Shown: piece after piece, positions 18,417-29,679 of the stretch
Numbering within the stretch: the first letter of the stretch is position 1
Layout: the number at the start of each line of letters is the position of its first letter
Source of the DNA: PNOJ01 sp016706845
GTDB lineage: Bacteria; Krumholzibacteriota; Krumholzibacteriia; LZORAL124-64-63
Assembly: GCA_016706845.1 (NCBI GenBank)
Contig: JADJIV010000021.1
Location: 1-64,000 of the forward strand
Direction: 5' to 3'
DNA length: 64,000 nucleotides
Position numbers and translations under genes: made by a program
The notes under the pieces: generated by a model
Databases searched by the model: none
What the model was told of the DNA's origin: nothing
What the model saw: the letters and a program-made list of their open reading frames with translations, nothing else

Positions 18417-21400
18417 GACGTCTCCTTCACTCGACTCAGGGGTTTCGAAGGCGCGGCGGCGGCCGTATCGCCGCCCGCGTCCTCGCGCAAACGATCGATG
18501 AGGTCCAGGATGTGATAGGCCGCGGCCGGGGCGTCGTCGCGGGTCGCCGGGATTTTCAGTTCGAGCTGGTCGACGGCCCTGAACATCAGCCCCTTGGGGC
18601 CGGTTCCCATCAAACCGCGGAGTATAAGGGGGGACGGCTCCCTGCCGCCAGCGAAAAACAGGCTCAGCTCGCGCCGGCCCACCCGGATCTCCTCGACGCC
18701 GTTGCGGGCCGCCAGGGCCCGGATGCGCCCTATCTGCAACAGGTTGGCGACCGGCGGGGGCGGCGGGCCGTAGCGGTCGCGGATCTCGTCGGCGACCAGG
18801 CGGAACCCGCGGTCGTCCGTGATCCGCACCAGGCGGCGGTAGAGGTCCATCTTCTGCTCGGGGTCGCCGATGTAGTCGTCCGGCAGGTAGGCCGGCAGCT
18901 TCAGGTCGATCTTGACCTCGAGGGCCGCGGCGCGGCCGCCGCCGCGCAGCTCGGAGACGGCCTCGTCCAGCAGGCGGCAGTAGAGGTCGAAGCCGATGGC
19001 CTCGAGGTGCCCGTGCTGCTCCTGGCCCAGGATGTTGCCGGCGCCGCGGATCTCGAGGTCGCGCATCGCGATGTGGTAGCCGGAGCCCAGGGCCTGGAAC
19101 TCCTGCAGCGCCGACAGCCGGCGCCGCGCGTCCTGCGAGAGGGCCTCCCCCGGCGGCGTCATCAGGTAGGCGAAGGCGCGCTGGCTGGAGCGGCCGACCC
19201 GGCCGCGGATCTGGTAGAGCTGGGCCAGGCCGAAGCGGTCGGCGCGGTCGATGACGATCGTGTTGACCCGCGGCATGTCCAGCCCCGACTCGATGATCGT
19301 CGTGGTGACCAGCACGTCGAACTCCTGGGCCAGGAAGGCGGCCATCACCCGCTCCAGCGCCTCCTCGTCCATCTGGCCGTGGGCGACGCAGACCCGGACG
19401 CTGGGCAGCAGCTCGCGGACCTTCGCGGCCGTGGCCTGGATCGTCTCGACCCGGTTGTGCACGAAGAAGACCTGGCCGCCGCGGTGCAGCTCGCGCAGGA
19501 TCGCCTCCTGCAGCACCTCCTCGCTGTAGGCGCAGATCTCGGTGTGGATCGGCAGGCGGTCGCGCGGCGGGGTGGTGATCAGCGACATGTCGCGCGCGCC
19601 CATCAGCGAGAGGTAGAGCGTGCGCGGGATGGGCGTGGCGCTGAGGGTCAGCACGTCCACCTCCTTGCGCAGCTGCTTCAGCCGCTCCTTGTGGCGCACG
19701 CCGAAGCGGTGCTCCTCGTCGATGACCAAGAGGCCGAGCCGCTGGAAGCGGACGTCGCGGGACAGCAGCCGGTGCGTGCCGATCAGCACGTCCAGCTCGC
19801 CCTCGCGCGCGCGGCGCACCACCTCGCGCTGCTCGCGGGGCGACTGGAAGCGGCTCAGCACCGCCACGCGGGCCGGGAAGTCGCGGTAGCGCTCGGCGAA
19901 GGTCTCGCCGTGCTGGTGGGCCAGCAGCGTCGTGGGGCAGAGCACGGCGGCCTGGCGCCCCGCCTCGACCGCCTTGAAGGCGGCGCGCATGGCGACCTCG
20001 GTCTTGCCGTAGCCGACGTCACCGCAGACCAGCCGGTCCATCGGCTGCGCGCGCTCCATGTCGTGCTTGACGTCGGCGATGGAGGTGAGCTGGTCGGGGG
20101 TCTCCTCGTGCAGGAAGGACTCCTCGAGCGAGCGCAGCAGGTCGCCGTCGGGCGGGAAGGCGAAGCCGGGCAGGCTCTGGCGCGCCGCGTAGAGGTTCAG
20201 CAGCTCGGCCGCCATGGCCTGGATCGCCTTGCGCGCCTTCCTGGTCACGCGGGCCCAGGACGCGGTGCCCAGGCGGCTCAGCTCCGGCGCCGCGGCGCGG
20301 TCGCTGCTGAAGCGCTCGACCAGGCCGATCTTCTCGACCGGGACGTAGACCTTGTCGCCGGCCGCGTACTCCAGCAGCAGGCACTCGCGCTCGGCGTCCT
20401 GGACCGTGATGCGCCGCAGGCCGCGGTACAGGCCGATGCCGTACTCGACGTGCACCACGTACTCGCCCGCCTGCAGGTTCCCGGAGTCCTTGACCACCGC
20501 GCCGCCGCGGAAGCGGGTGCGGGCGGGGCGCTGGTAGCGGTCGAAGAATTCGTGGTCGGTCACCAGGGCGAGGCCGACCGCCGGCCACAGGAAGCCTTCG
20601 GCGAGCCGCCCGACGACCGGCATCGCCGCGGGCAGGGCCCCTTCCTGCTCCAGCAGCAGCTCGGCGAGGCGGCTGGCCTGCCCCTGGTTGTCGCAGAGCA
20701 CGCGCGCGAAGCGCCCCTCCTTCTCCCAGGCCGAGAGCGCCGCGGCGAGGCGGCCTACGTCGCCGCCGCGCAGGCCGGGGCGGTGCGTGTCGAAGCGCTC
20801 GGACTCGAAGGCGTCGCGCTCCAGCCAGCGCACGGGGTCGTCCGCGATCCAGCTGCCGCACAGCGCGGCCTGGGGCCGCGCCAGGGCCGCCAGCTCGTCG
20901 GCCGGGGCCACCAGTTCGCCGGTGGCCGGCAGCCAGGGGTCGTGGCGCAGGCGGGCCTCGCGCAGGCGCGGGATCTCCTCGTCCAGCAGCTCCGACTGCG
21001 CGGCCAGCGCCGCGGGGTCGCTCCAGACCAGGCAGGCGTCGGGGGGCAGGTGGTCGGTGAGCAGGGCGGTCGGGCCGAACAGCGGCAGGAAGGCCTCGAG
21101 GCCGGCGGCGTGGACGCGCTCCTCGAGCCGGGCGTCGAGATCGAGCCGGTCGTCGGCCGCCAGATCGCCGCCCGCGACGAGCTGCTCGACGCGCACCTGC
21201 GCCTCCAGGATGCCGTCGTCGTCCAGCACGAGGTGGCTGACCGGCAGCACGTCGATGCGCTCGATCTTCGCGAGCGTGCGCTGGGTCGAGGGGTCGAAGG
21301 TGCGCAGCGAGACGATCTCGTCGTCGAAGAACTCCACGCGCAGCGGGTGGTCGCCGGGCGGGAACAGGTCGATGAGCGCGCCGCGCCGCGCGTACTCCCC

Positions 21401-21973
21401 GGTGCGGGCGACCAGGCCGACGTTCGCGTAGCCCAGCTCGCCCAGCCGCGCGCAGAACGTCTCGCGGTCCTGGCGGCCGCCGACGGCCAGCCCGAGGGTC
21501 GCGGCCGCCAGGCGCGACGGCGACAGCCCCCGCTGCCGCAGCCCGTAGAGCGAGGTCACCGCGAGCGCGGGCGCGCCCGCGCCCAGCCGCGCCAGCCCGG
21601 CCATCAGGGCGCCGACCAGCTCGGCGTCCGGCGACTGGCGGTCGTAGACGAGGACCTCCTGCTGCGGCAGGTAGACGACGTCGCCGGGCCCGAGCCAGGC
21701 CTCGAGGTCGTCGGCCAGCCGCAGGGCCGCGTCGCGCGAGGGCGCGACCACCAGCGCGGTGCGCCGCTCCCGCCGGAACCAGCCGGCGAGCAGCAGGGAC
21801 GCCGACGAGCCGTGCAGCCCGCCGAGGACCGGCAGGCGCGCGGGTTCGTCGCGGGACGCCGCCAGCGCCGCCGCCAGCGCCGCCGCCGGCGCCCCGAGCC
21901 GGCCGGCCGGGGCCGTGCCGGCGAGCAGGCCGTCGAGCAGGCCGGCGGTGCTGTCCGAGTCGTGCGTCATCAT
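18413..21973 (-). CDS. mfd: Transcription-repair coupling factor
   Basis: Mfd removes RNA polymerase stalled at DNA lesions and recruits UvrA. The 1186-residue product has full family length: an N-terminal UvrB-like homology region (VVAPSRDAALRLADDLEAWL, DRETFCARLGELGY), the CarD-like RNA polymerase interaction domain (VVHVEYGIGLYRGLRRI), a RecG-like motor with Walker A GDVGYGKTE, the box LVIDEEHRFGVRHKE, motif VI-like GRVGRSSQRAFAYL, and a C-terminal TRCF domain. The start is the ATG pair at 21973/21970. It sits 21 bases after nifS and is coupled to the PPIase lipoprotein, an unusual repair/envelope pairing. Confidence 0.97.
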   Translation of the reverse strand: MMTHDSDSTAGLLDGLLAGTAPAGRLGAPAAALAAALAASRDEPARLPVLGGLHGSSASLLLAGWFRRERRTALVVAPSRDAALRLADDLEAWLGPGDVVYLPQQEVLVYDRQSPDAELVGALMAGLARLGAGAPALAVTSLYGLRQRGLSPSRLAAATLGLAVGGRQDRETFCARLGELGYANVGLVARTGEYARRGALIDLFPPGDHPLRVEFFDDEIVSLRTFDPSTQRTLAKIERIDVLPVSHLVLDDDGILEAQVRVEQLVAGGDLAADDRLDLDARLEERVHAAGLEAFLPLFGPTALLTDHLPPDACLVWSDPAALAAQSELLDEEIPRLREARLRHDPWLPATGELVAPADELAALARPQAALCGSWIADDPVRWLERDAFESERFDTHRPGLRGGDVGRLAAALSAWEKEGRFARVLCDNQGQASRLAELLLEQEGALPAAMPVVGRLAEGFLWPAVGLALVTDHEFFDRYQRPARTRFRGGAVVKDSGNLQAGEYVVHVEYGIGLYRGLRRITVQDAERECLLLEYAAGDKVYVPVEKIGLVERFSSDRAAAPELSRLGTASWARVTRKARKAIQAMAAELLNLYAARQSLPGFAFPPDGDLLRSLEESFLHEETPDQLTSIADVKHDMERAQPMDRLVCGDVGYGKTEVAMRAAFKAVEAGRQAAVLCPTTLLAHQHGETFAERYRDFPARVAVLSRFQSPREQREVVRRAREGELDVLIGTHRLLSRDVRFQRLGLLVIDEEHRFGVRHKERLKQLRKEVDVLTLSATPIPRTLYLSLMGARDMSLITTPPRDRLPIHTEICAYSEEVLQEAILRELHRGGQVFFVHNRVETIQATAAKVRELLPSVRVCVAHGQMDEEALERVMAAFLAQEFDVLVTTTIIESGLDMPRVNTIVIDRADRFGLAQLYQIRGRVGRSSQRAFAYLMTPPGEALSQDARRRLSALQEFQALGSGYHIAMRDLEIRGAGNILGQEQHGHLEAIGFDLYCRLLDEAVSELRGGGRAAALEVKIDLKLPAYLPDDYIGDPEQKMDLYRRLVRITDDRGFRLVADEIRDRYGPPPPPVANLLQIGRIRALAARNGVEEIRVGRRELSLFFAGGREPSPLILRGLMGTGPKGLMFRAVDQLELKIPATRDDAPAAAYHILDLIDRLREDAGGDTAAAAPSKPLSRVKETS

Positions 21974-21994
21974 GGTGCGGCGACGGCGAAGCGG

Positions 21995-23216
21995 TCAGCT
22001 CCCGAACGTCTTGCGCTCCTTTCCCGAAGGGGGTGATCGCCCGCAGCCTCTCCACGATGCGCGGCAACGCGGCGGCCGTGTAGTCGATCTCCTCCTCGGT
22101 CGTGTAGCGGCTCAGCGAGAAGCGGATCGAGCCGTGGGAGGCGATGAAGGGCACCCCCATGGCCTTCAGGACGTGGGAAGGCTCGAGGCTGCCGGAGGTG
22201 CAGGCCGAGCCGCTCGAAGCGGCGATGCCGACGCGGTCCAGCAGCAGCAGGATGCCCTCGCCCTCGATGTAGTCGAAGCTGATGTTCGTGGTGTTGGGCA
22301 GGCGCTGCTGCGGGTCCCCGTTGACGCGGCAGTCCGGGACCGCGGCCAGCACGGCCCGCTCGAGCCGGTCGCGCAGGCGCCGCACGGCGACCTGCTCGGC
22401 CTCGCGGCCGGCGGCCGCCAGCTCGCAGGCCCGGCCCAGGGCGACGATCCCCGGCACGTTCTCGGTGCCCGCGCGGCGGCCGCGCTCCTGGTGGCCGCCG
22501 GCGATCAGCGGCCGCAGCTTGGTGCCGCGCCGCACGTACAGGGCGCCGACGCCCTTGCAGGCGTGCAGCTTGTGCCCCGACAGCGAGAGCAGGTCGACCG
22601 TCGAGGCCGACATGTCCAGCGGCAGCTTGCCGACCGCCTGCACGGCGTCCACGTGGAAGACGGCCCCGTGCTCCTTGACGATGCGGCCGAGCTCCTCGAC
22701 CGGGAAGACCACCCCGGTCTCGTTGTTGGCCGCCATGATGCTGACCACGGCGGTGTCGGGCCGCAGCGCACGGCGCAGGTCGTCGGGATCCAGGTGGCCC
22801 CGCCCGTCCACCGGCAGGTAGTCGACCTCGAAGCCCTGGCGGCTCTCCAGCTCGCGGCAGAGGCCGAGCACCGCCGGATGCTCCACGGCCGTGGTCACGA
22901 GGTGGCGCTTGTCCGGATGGGCGCGCAGGGTGCCGACGATCGCGAGGTTGTCGCTCTCGGAGCCGCCGGCCGTGAAGACGACCTCCGCCGGCAGCGCGGC
23001 CCCGAGCAGCGCGGCCGTCTGGACGCGCGCGCGGTCGACGGCGCGGCCCGCCTCGGCGCCGAAGGCGTGCATGCTCGAGGGGTTGCCGTAGTTGCCGGTC
23101 AGGTAGGGCAGCATGGCCTCGACGACTTCCGGCGCGACGCGGGTCGTCGCGTTGTTGTCGAGGTAGACCCCGTCCGACGGGCGCGGCGGCAGGCCTTCCT
23201 GCAGGTCGAAGGTCAC
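21995..23216 (-). CDS. nifS: Cysteine desulfurase NifS, with a 3' frame change
   Basis: This PLP enzyme takes sulfur from cysteine for Fe-S cluster assembly. Motifs: DNNATTRVAPEV, GNPSSMHAFG, TAGGSESDNLA, the PLP-lysine motif LSLSGHKLHACKGVGAL, and the catalytic cysteine loop SGSACTSGSLEPSHVL. The start is GTG at 23216, overlapping the nifU stop in GTGA. In the given sequence the frame stays open far past the expected C-terminus and runs over mfd. Removing one A from the AAA run near 22020 gives an end FGKERKTFGS and a stop at 21995, 21 bases before mfd, so a one-base error is likely. Confidence 0.92.
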
Positions 23217-24073
23217 GACTTCTCCTCGACGACTTCGAGGTCCGGACTCACGTGCTCGCGCAGCTGCTGCTCGACCCAGCCCTTGATGGTGGCGCCGGAG
23301 GAGGGGCAGCTGGCGCAGGCGCCGGTCAGCTTCACGTGGACGCGGCGGCCCCGGATCGCGACCAGCTCGATGTCGCCGCCGTCGGTGCGCAGGGCGCGGG
23401 CGATGTCGTTCTCGAGCACCTCGCGGATCTGCCGGGACCGCTCGTCGCCGGCCGCGGGCAGCTCGACCTGCACCAGGCCCGCGGGCGCGGCCTCGAGTTC
23501 CTGCCAGACCTCCTCGATGAGGTGGCGGATGTCGTGGTGGCAGGCCGTGCAGCCGCCGCCGGCCTTGGTGTAGTGGGTGACGTCCTCGATCTCGCGCAGG
23601 CGGTACTGGCGGATGGTCTTGACGATCGTCTCGCGGCTGACCTGGAAGCAGTGGCAGATCTCGACGTCCTGCGACAGCAGGCCGCAGGGCACCTCGCGGC
23701 CCTGGCGGCGGTAGTAGTCGACCATGGCCGCCTCGAGCGCCTCGCGGCCCATGACCGAACAGTGCATCTTCTCGCGCGGCAGGCCGTCGAGTTCGCGGGC
23801 GATGTCCTCGTTGCTGATGCGCGCCGCCTGCTCGAGGGTCAGGCCCTTGAGCATCTCGGTGAGCATCGACGACGAGGCGATGGCGCTGCCGCAGCCGAAG
23901 GTCTGGAAGCGGGCGTCGGCGATGCGGCCGTCGGCGTCGAGCTTGAAGCACAGGCGCAGGGCGTCGCCGCAGGCCATCGAGCCCACCTCGCCGACGCCGT
24001 CGGCGTCGTCGAGCGCGCCCACGTTGCGCGGGTTCATGAAGTGGTCGAGGACCTTCTCGGAGTAATCCCACAT
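23213..24073 (-). CDS. nifU: Fe-S cluster scaffold protein NifU (three-domain)
   Basis: The 286-residue protein has the full NifU plan: an IscU-like domain with ligands Cys35 (MACGD), Cys61 (FGCGSA) and Cys105 (HCSVMG); a central [2Fe-2S] domain with ICHCFQVS and GGCTACHHD; and a C-terminal NifU domain with GACASCPSS (CxxC). It receives sulfur from NifS and transfers clusters to targets. The start at 24073 (MWDYSEKVLDHF) is the classical N-terminus. nifU and nifS overlap by 4 bases. No nif structural genes are near, so this is a housekeeping or low-oxygen Fe-S system rather than evidence of nitrogen fixation. Confidence 0.95.
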   Translation of the reverse strand: MWDYSEKVLDHFMNPRNVGALDDADGVGEVGSMACGDALRLCFKLDADGRIADARFQTFGCGSAIASSSMLTEMLKGLTLEQAARISNEDIARELDGLPREKMHCSVMGREALEAAMVDYYRRQGREVPCGLLSQDVEICHCFQVSRETIVKTIRQYRLREIEDVTHYTKAGGGCTACHHDIRHLIEEVWQELEAAPAGLVQVELPAAGDERSRQIREVLENDIARALRTDGGDIELVAIRGRRVHVKLTGACASCPSSGATIKGWVEQQLREHVSPDLEVVEEKS

Positions 24074-24190
24074 GGCGGTGACCTCGTGTTGGCGGCGCCG
24101 GGCGGGCCGCGAATCCGGACCGTGCCCGTCCGCGGACAAGGGTAACCCATCGCCTGCCGGAATCAAGACCGCGGGCGCCGCGGCCGCCGA

Positions 24191-26320
24191 TCAGGCGGCG
24201 CGGCGGGACAGCCGCGTCTCGGCCAGCAGGACCAGCACGGCCAGGCCCAGCAGCCAGGGCGCGAGGTCGCGGCCCGCCGCCGCCTCGGCGATCCGGCCGT
24301 CCGGCGCCGCGGCCAGGATCCCGGCCCCCGGCAGGCCCGCCGCCGCCAGGCGCGCCGCGGCCTCGGCGGCGGTCAGCAGCGCCGCCTCCCCTTCCGCCGC
24401 CGGCATCGTCAGGACGGCCTCCCCCAGGGTGTCGCCGCCCGCGACGAACGTGTAGAAGCCCTGCCGCGACGCCGGTTCCCCGCCACGAAACCGCGGCCCC
24501 CGCGCCAGCCGAAGCGGGCAGGCAGGACCTCGGCGGACGCGCCGGGCCGGGCCCGGTAGAGCAGCGCCGGGCCGGCCAGGGCGTCGCCGCCGCCCTCGGC
24601 GCCCGCGCCGGCGGCGTCGGGCAGCGCGACCGCGGCGCGGCGCCGGCCTCGTCGGCCGCAAGCGGCCGCCGCCGGCCAGGAAGGCCGCCAGGCGCCGGGC
24701 CAGGGGCGGGAACATCGGGTTGCGGGCCAGGTCGGTGGCGTCGTCCAGCGTGGAGAAGGGCGCGACCAGCAACCGCCCGCGCTCGCGCGACGCCAGCGCC
24801 AGCAGGGGGTCGCCGCCGCTGGTCGCCAGCAGCACCTCGCAGCCGGAATCGGGCAGGGCGTGGTAGCGCCGCCACTGCGCGCGCGTCAGCGTCGCGAGGG
24901 CGTCGGCCGGCAGGCCGTCGAAGAGCGGGTGATGCGGGGCGGTCACCACGGCCCGCTGGGCCCCGGCGGCCCCGTGCACCCGGTAGGCCGCGGGCGCGGC
25001 CAGGCCCAGCGCCGGCAGCAGCGTGCGTCCCAGCTCCGCGGCGTCGGCCGGATCGCCGGCGAACAGGGCGACGCCGCCGTCGCGCTCCAGCCGCTCGAGG
25101 ACCGCCGTCTGCAGCCGACGCCCGAGCGGGCCGGGGTCCACCAGCAGGACCGCGTCGGCGGCGGCGAGGTCGCCGTCGGCCACGTCGGCGACGGCGCGTG
25201 CGCGCACGTGGTGGAGTTCGTCCGCGCCGCCCGCCGCGCCGCCCGGCGCCAGGGCGTTGGCCCAGTAGCGCCAGCCGCCGCGCCCGGCCGCCCCGGCGTC
25301 GGCGCCGTGGACGATCAGCACCTCGAGGCGGTCGCGGACCTCGAGCAGGAAGGGCCGCGCATCGTCCACGGGGAAGCGGTCGGCCGCGGTGACGACCAGG
25401 CCGCGGTGCAGCCCGGCCGCCGGCGCCGCGAAGGCGAAGACGAGGCGGTCGTTCTCCCCGGGCGACGCCGCGCTCGCCGCCTCGGCGACCAGGCGACCGT
25501 CCAGTTCCAGGCGCCACACCTGCCCGGGATGGCCGACGCGCACGTCGGCCTCGACCTGCACGGCCTCGCCGGCGCGCAGCGCCCGCAGCGGCGTGCGCAC
25601 CAGCGCGACGCCGCCGGCGACCCGGGGCTCCCCCACCGCCAGCAGCGAGAGCCGGGCCCCGCCCGCGGCGGCCAGGGCCCGCGCCGCGTCGGCGAGCGCG
25701 GCATCGTCCCACGCGCAGGCCTGCAGGTCGGAGATCAGCAGCAGCGACACCGGCCGCTGCGGCGCCTCGGCGACCCACGCGGCGGCCTCGGCCAGCGCGG
25801 CCGCCGCGTCGCCCGCCCCGTCGGTGGGCGTCACGGCGCGCAGGGCCGCGGCCGCCCCGGCGCCGGCGCCGGTCCAGCCGTTGAACACGGCGCGCGGCCG
25901 CGGCCCCGCGAGCACGACCTGGACCACGGCCCCGGCCGGCAGGGAGCCCACGGCGTCGGCCGCCGCGGCGAGCGCGGCGTCGAAGCGCGTGCCGCGGTCC
26001 TGCTCGGTGCGCATGCTCGCGCTGGTGTCCAGCACCACCAGCAGCGCGGCCGGCGCCGGCGCGGCCCCGTCCCGGCCGCCCAGCCGCGGCCCGGCCGCCG
26101 CGGCGACGACCAGCAGGATCGCCAGCATCCGCAGCAGCAGCAGCAGCCAGCGCCGCACCCCGAGCGCGCGCGAGCGGCGGGCCTTGACCTCCTCGAGGAA
26201 GCGCAGGTCGCTGAAGGCGATCTCGCGCACGCGCCGCCGCTGCAGCAGGTGCAGCAGCAGCGGCACCGCCGCGGCCGCGGCGCCGAACAGCAGGCCCGGG
26301 TTCAGGAAGCTCAACGGCAC
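24191..26320 (-). CDS. BatA-like membrane protein with VWA domain, internal frame disturbance
   Basis: The N-terminus matches the BatA/aerotolerance-regulator domain (FLNPGLLFGAAAAAVPLLLHLLQRRR, two membrane helices up to about residue 80), followed by a von Willebrand A domain with the metal-site motif VVLDTSASMRTEQ, a beta-sandwich part, a GATase-like fold, and a C-terminal membrane helix (LLGLAVLVLLAETRL). Between about 24480 and 24690 the frame is wrong: the shifted frame there reads DALAGPALLYRARPGASAEVLPARFGWRGG in pieces, while both flanks are good, so two compensating indels are present. It follows the DUF58 gene by 15 bases in a moxR-DUF58-batA operon; such operons are thought to assemble or insert metal cofactors in envelope complexes. 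Confidence 0.85.
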   Translation of the reverse strand: MPLSFLNPGLLFGAAAAAVPLLLHLLQRRRVREIAFSDLRFLEEVKARRSRALGVRRWLLLLLRMLAILLVVAAAAGPRLGGRDGAAPAPAALLVVLDTSASMRTEQDRGTRFDAALAAAADAVGSLPAGAVVQVVLAGPRPRAVFNGWTGAGAGAAAALRAVTPTDGAGDAAAALAEAAAWVAEAPQRPVSLLLISDLQACAWDDAALADAARALAAAGGARLSLLAVGEPRVAGGVALVRTPLRALRAGEAVQVEADVRVGHPGQVWRLELDGRLVAEAASAASPGENDRLVFAFAAPAAGLHRGLVVTAADRFPVDDARPFLLEVRDRLEVLIVHGADAGAAGRGGWRYWANALAPGGAAGGADELHHVRARAVADVADGDLAAADAVLLVDPGPLGRRLQTAVLERLERDGGVALFAGDPADAAELGRTLLPALGLAAPAAYRVHGAAGAQRAVVTAPHHPLFDGLPADALATLTRAQWRRYHALPDSGCEVLLATSGGDPLLALASRERGRLLVAPFSTLDDATDLARNPMFPPLARRLAAFLAGGGRLRPTRPAPRRGRAARRRRRGRRGRRRRPGRPGAALPGPARRVRRGPACPLRLARGPRFRGGEPASRQGFYTFVAGGDTLGEAVLTMPAAEGEAALLTAAEAAARLAAAGLPGAGILAAAPDGRIAEAAAGRDLAPWLLGLAVLVLLAETRLSRRAA

Positions 26321-26335
26321 GTCGTCATGCTCCGA

Positions 26336-27228
26336 TCAGGCCAGCCGGCGCCGCTTGGAGAGGTACGCGAGCAGGGCGCGGTCGAACGGGGTGTCGGTCG
26401 TCGCCTCGACCAGGTCGATGCGCTCGCGGCGGCACGCCCCGCGCACCTCGCCGCGCCAGGCCTCGAAGCGCTCGCGGTAGGCCGCGCGGGCGTGGGCCGG
26501 TTCCAGGCGCAGGGTGCGGTCGGGCCGTTCCAGGTCGCGGAAGCGCGCCTCTCCCCGGAAGTCCAGGTCCAGCTCGCGCGGGTCCAGCACCTGGATGACG
26601 ATCACCTCGTGCCCGCGGTGGCGGAAGTGGCGCAGCCCCGCGGTGACCTCCGCCGGGGAGTCCATCAGGTCGGAGATCAGCACCACCAGGCCGCGCCGCG
26701 GCAGGCGCTCGGCCACCTCGTGCAGGACCGGGCCCAGCGCGGTGGCGCGGCCGGCGGGCAGGTCGTCGAGGTGCTTGAGGATCTCGAAGAGCTGCCGGCG
26801 GACGGCGCGGGCCGGCACCGACCCCAGCCGCCGGCTGTCGAACAGCTCCAGCCCCACGGCGTCGTTCTGCCGCAGCAGCAGGCGCGCCAGGCTGGCCGCG
26901 AGCAGGCGCGCGTAGGCCAGCTTCGTCGGCCGGGCCGGGTCCGAACCGTAGCCCATGCTGGCCGAGCAGTCGACCAGCAGGGTGGCCCGCAGGTTGGTCT
27001 CCTCGCTGAAGACCTTGCGGTAGAGGCGGTCGCTCTTGGCGTAGACGCGCCAGTCGACGTGGGTGACCGGCTCGCCGGGGAAGCAGGCCCGGTACTCGGC
27101 GAACTCCGAGGAGAAGCCGTGGAAGGGGCTGCGGTGCAGTCCGACCAGGAAGCCCTCGACGACCAGGCGCGCGATCAGGTCCAGGCGGCCCAGCGCGGCG
27201 AACTCGGCCGGCGAGATCGGCGCCGTGG

Positions 27229-27232
<4 letters not shown>
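26336..27232 (-). CDS. DUF58 domain protein
   Basis: The 298-residue protein has the DUF58 signature: GFSSEFAEYRACFPGEPVTHVDWRVYAKSDRLYRKVF (residues about 40-76), followed by a VWA-like half with LLVDCSASMGYG and LVVLISDLMDSPAEV. DUF58 proteins are partners of MoxR ATPases. The GTG start at 27232 overlaps the moxR stop in GTGA, and the BatA-like gene follows closely, so the three are co-expressed. It is probably cytoplasmic; no signal peptide. Confidence 0.93.
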
Positions 27233-28212
<980 letters not shown>

Positions 28213-28275
28213 CTTCGCCTCCGCTGGGTCGGGTACCGCGCCGGCGCCGGCGGTGCGCCGGATCCGGACCCGTCC

Positions 28276-28304
28276 AATGTAGGTGAGGACGGGCGCCGTC
28301 TCAA
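28276..28304 (-). promoter_or_regulatory. Candidate promoter of the moxR operon
   Basis: On the minus strand TTGAGA (28299-28304) and TACATT (28276-28281) are 17 bases apart, about 64 bases upstream of the moxR start. The -10 is a moderate match. Confidence 0.45.
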
Positions 28305-28387
28305 CCGCGCCGTTTTTTCACGCAATTCGTGGTTGCGGCGGCGGCCGCGCGCGGTGATCCTGATGGCGCCCCCAACCTGGAGACGAT

Positions 28388-29679
28388 GTGGACAAGAAGT
28401 TCTACCGGAACATCGAAGACGTCCTGCGCGGCATCGACGCCTCGCGCTCGGCCGAGGACATGCTGCGCGAGACGCTGCTGCAGATCGTCGCCGTCTGCGC
28501 CGAGCAGTACGGCATCGAGAGCGGCCGCCTCTACCGCGAGCAGGACGACCAGTTCACCCTGATCGAGAGCGTCGGGGAGTACGGCGAGAGCATCACCGGC
28601 ATGACCGTGTCGCGGGACTACCCGGTGGTCAAGGAACTGCTGCAGCGCCGCCTGGTGATGATCTCGCCGGACTCCCCGGGCTTCGACCCCGAGATCGAGT
28701 ACCGCTTCAGCCACTTCAACTACGCCGCCGTGCTGGTGGGCGAGGCGCCCTCCTACATCATGAGCTTCGGCATCCCGCCGGCGGCGACGACGACGGCGAC
28801 CTGCACTTCATCCTCGAGACCATCCGCACCGCCGTCGGCCTGAAGCTGCGCCAGAGCAGCCTCGAGAACCAGCTGCGGCAGGCCCAGCAGATCCAGCAGA
28901 GCCTGCTGCCGCGGCGCCTGCCCGAGCTGCCCGGCTTCGACCTCGCCGCCCTCTCGATCCCCGCCGAGGAGGTCGGCGGCGACGTCTACGACGCCCAGGA
29001 GGTCGAGGCGGGCGTCCTCTGCCTGTCGATCGCCGACGCCAGCGGCCACGGCCTGCCCGCCGCGCTGCAGGCCCGCGACGTGGTCACCGGCCTGCGCATG
29101 GGCATGACCGAGGAGCACAAGATCAGCACCACGGTCCAGAAGCTGAACCGGGTCATCCACCAGAGCGGCCTGGTCAGCCGCTTCGTCTCGCTGTTCTACG
29201 GGGAGCTGGAGGAGACCGGCAGCCTGTCCTTCGTCAACGGCGGGCACTGCCCGCCCCTGCTGTTCAGCACCGCGGGCGAGGTCTTCGAGCTGCCCAGCAA
29301 CGGGCCCGTCCTGGGCCCCCTGCCCGACGCCACCTACCGCCGCAGCTTCGCCAACATCCACCCGGGCGAGGTGCTGGTGATGTTCACCGACGGCCTCATC
29401 GAGCGCAAGCGCCGCGACCCCGACGCCGACCCGCCCGACGTCGAGGAGTTCGGGGTCGGCCGCATCATCGCCACCGTGCAGGCCCACCGCCACCGCGGCG
29501 CGGCGGAGATCGTGGCGGCGCTGATCGAGTCGGTGCGCGTCTTCGGCGGCAACTCGTCCTGGGAGGACGACGTCACGGTGTTCGTGATCCGGCGGCTGAC
29601 GAAGCGGGAGTACAGCCCGAAGTCGGTGCTCGACGCGGTGTCGCGGCGGACGTCGCCCCTGCAGCAGGTCGGGGACTAG
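28388..29679 (+). CDS. GAF domain plus SpoIIE-type (PP2C) serine phosphatase, one frameshift
   Basis: From the GTG at 28388 the N-terminal half reads as a GAF sensor (MDKKFYRNIEDVLRGIDA, LLQIVAVCAEQYGIESGRLY). At about 28772, in a run of C/G, the frame must change by one base to continue as DLHFILETIRTAVGLKLRQS, a linker coiled coil QLRQAQQIQQSLLPRRLP, and the RsbU/SpoIIE phosphatase domain with metal motifs GGDVYDA, IADASGHGLPAAL, NGGHCPPLL, FTDGLIERK and SWEDDVTVFV. Such proteins release anti-sigma antagonists in partner-switching pathways. No anti-sigma gene is adjacent. The stop overlaps the stop of the convergent neighbour within the palindrome CTAG. Confidence 0.88.

Noticed and set aside
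21995..24073. Nitrogen-fixation island, because of nifU and nifS
   Set aside because: No nifHDKENB or related gene is near; NifU/NifS-type systems serve general Fe-S assembly in many bacteria.
20019..25778. A 1919-residue minus-strand frame that includes NifS
   Set aside because: Only the NifS part is meaningful. The rest is the wrong frame of mfd, nifU and the batA region, open because G+C-rich DNA has few stops and because the nifS stop is lost to a probable one-base error.
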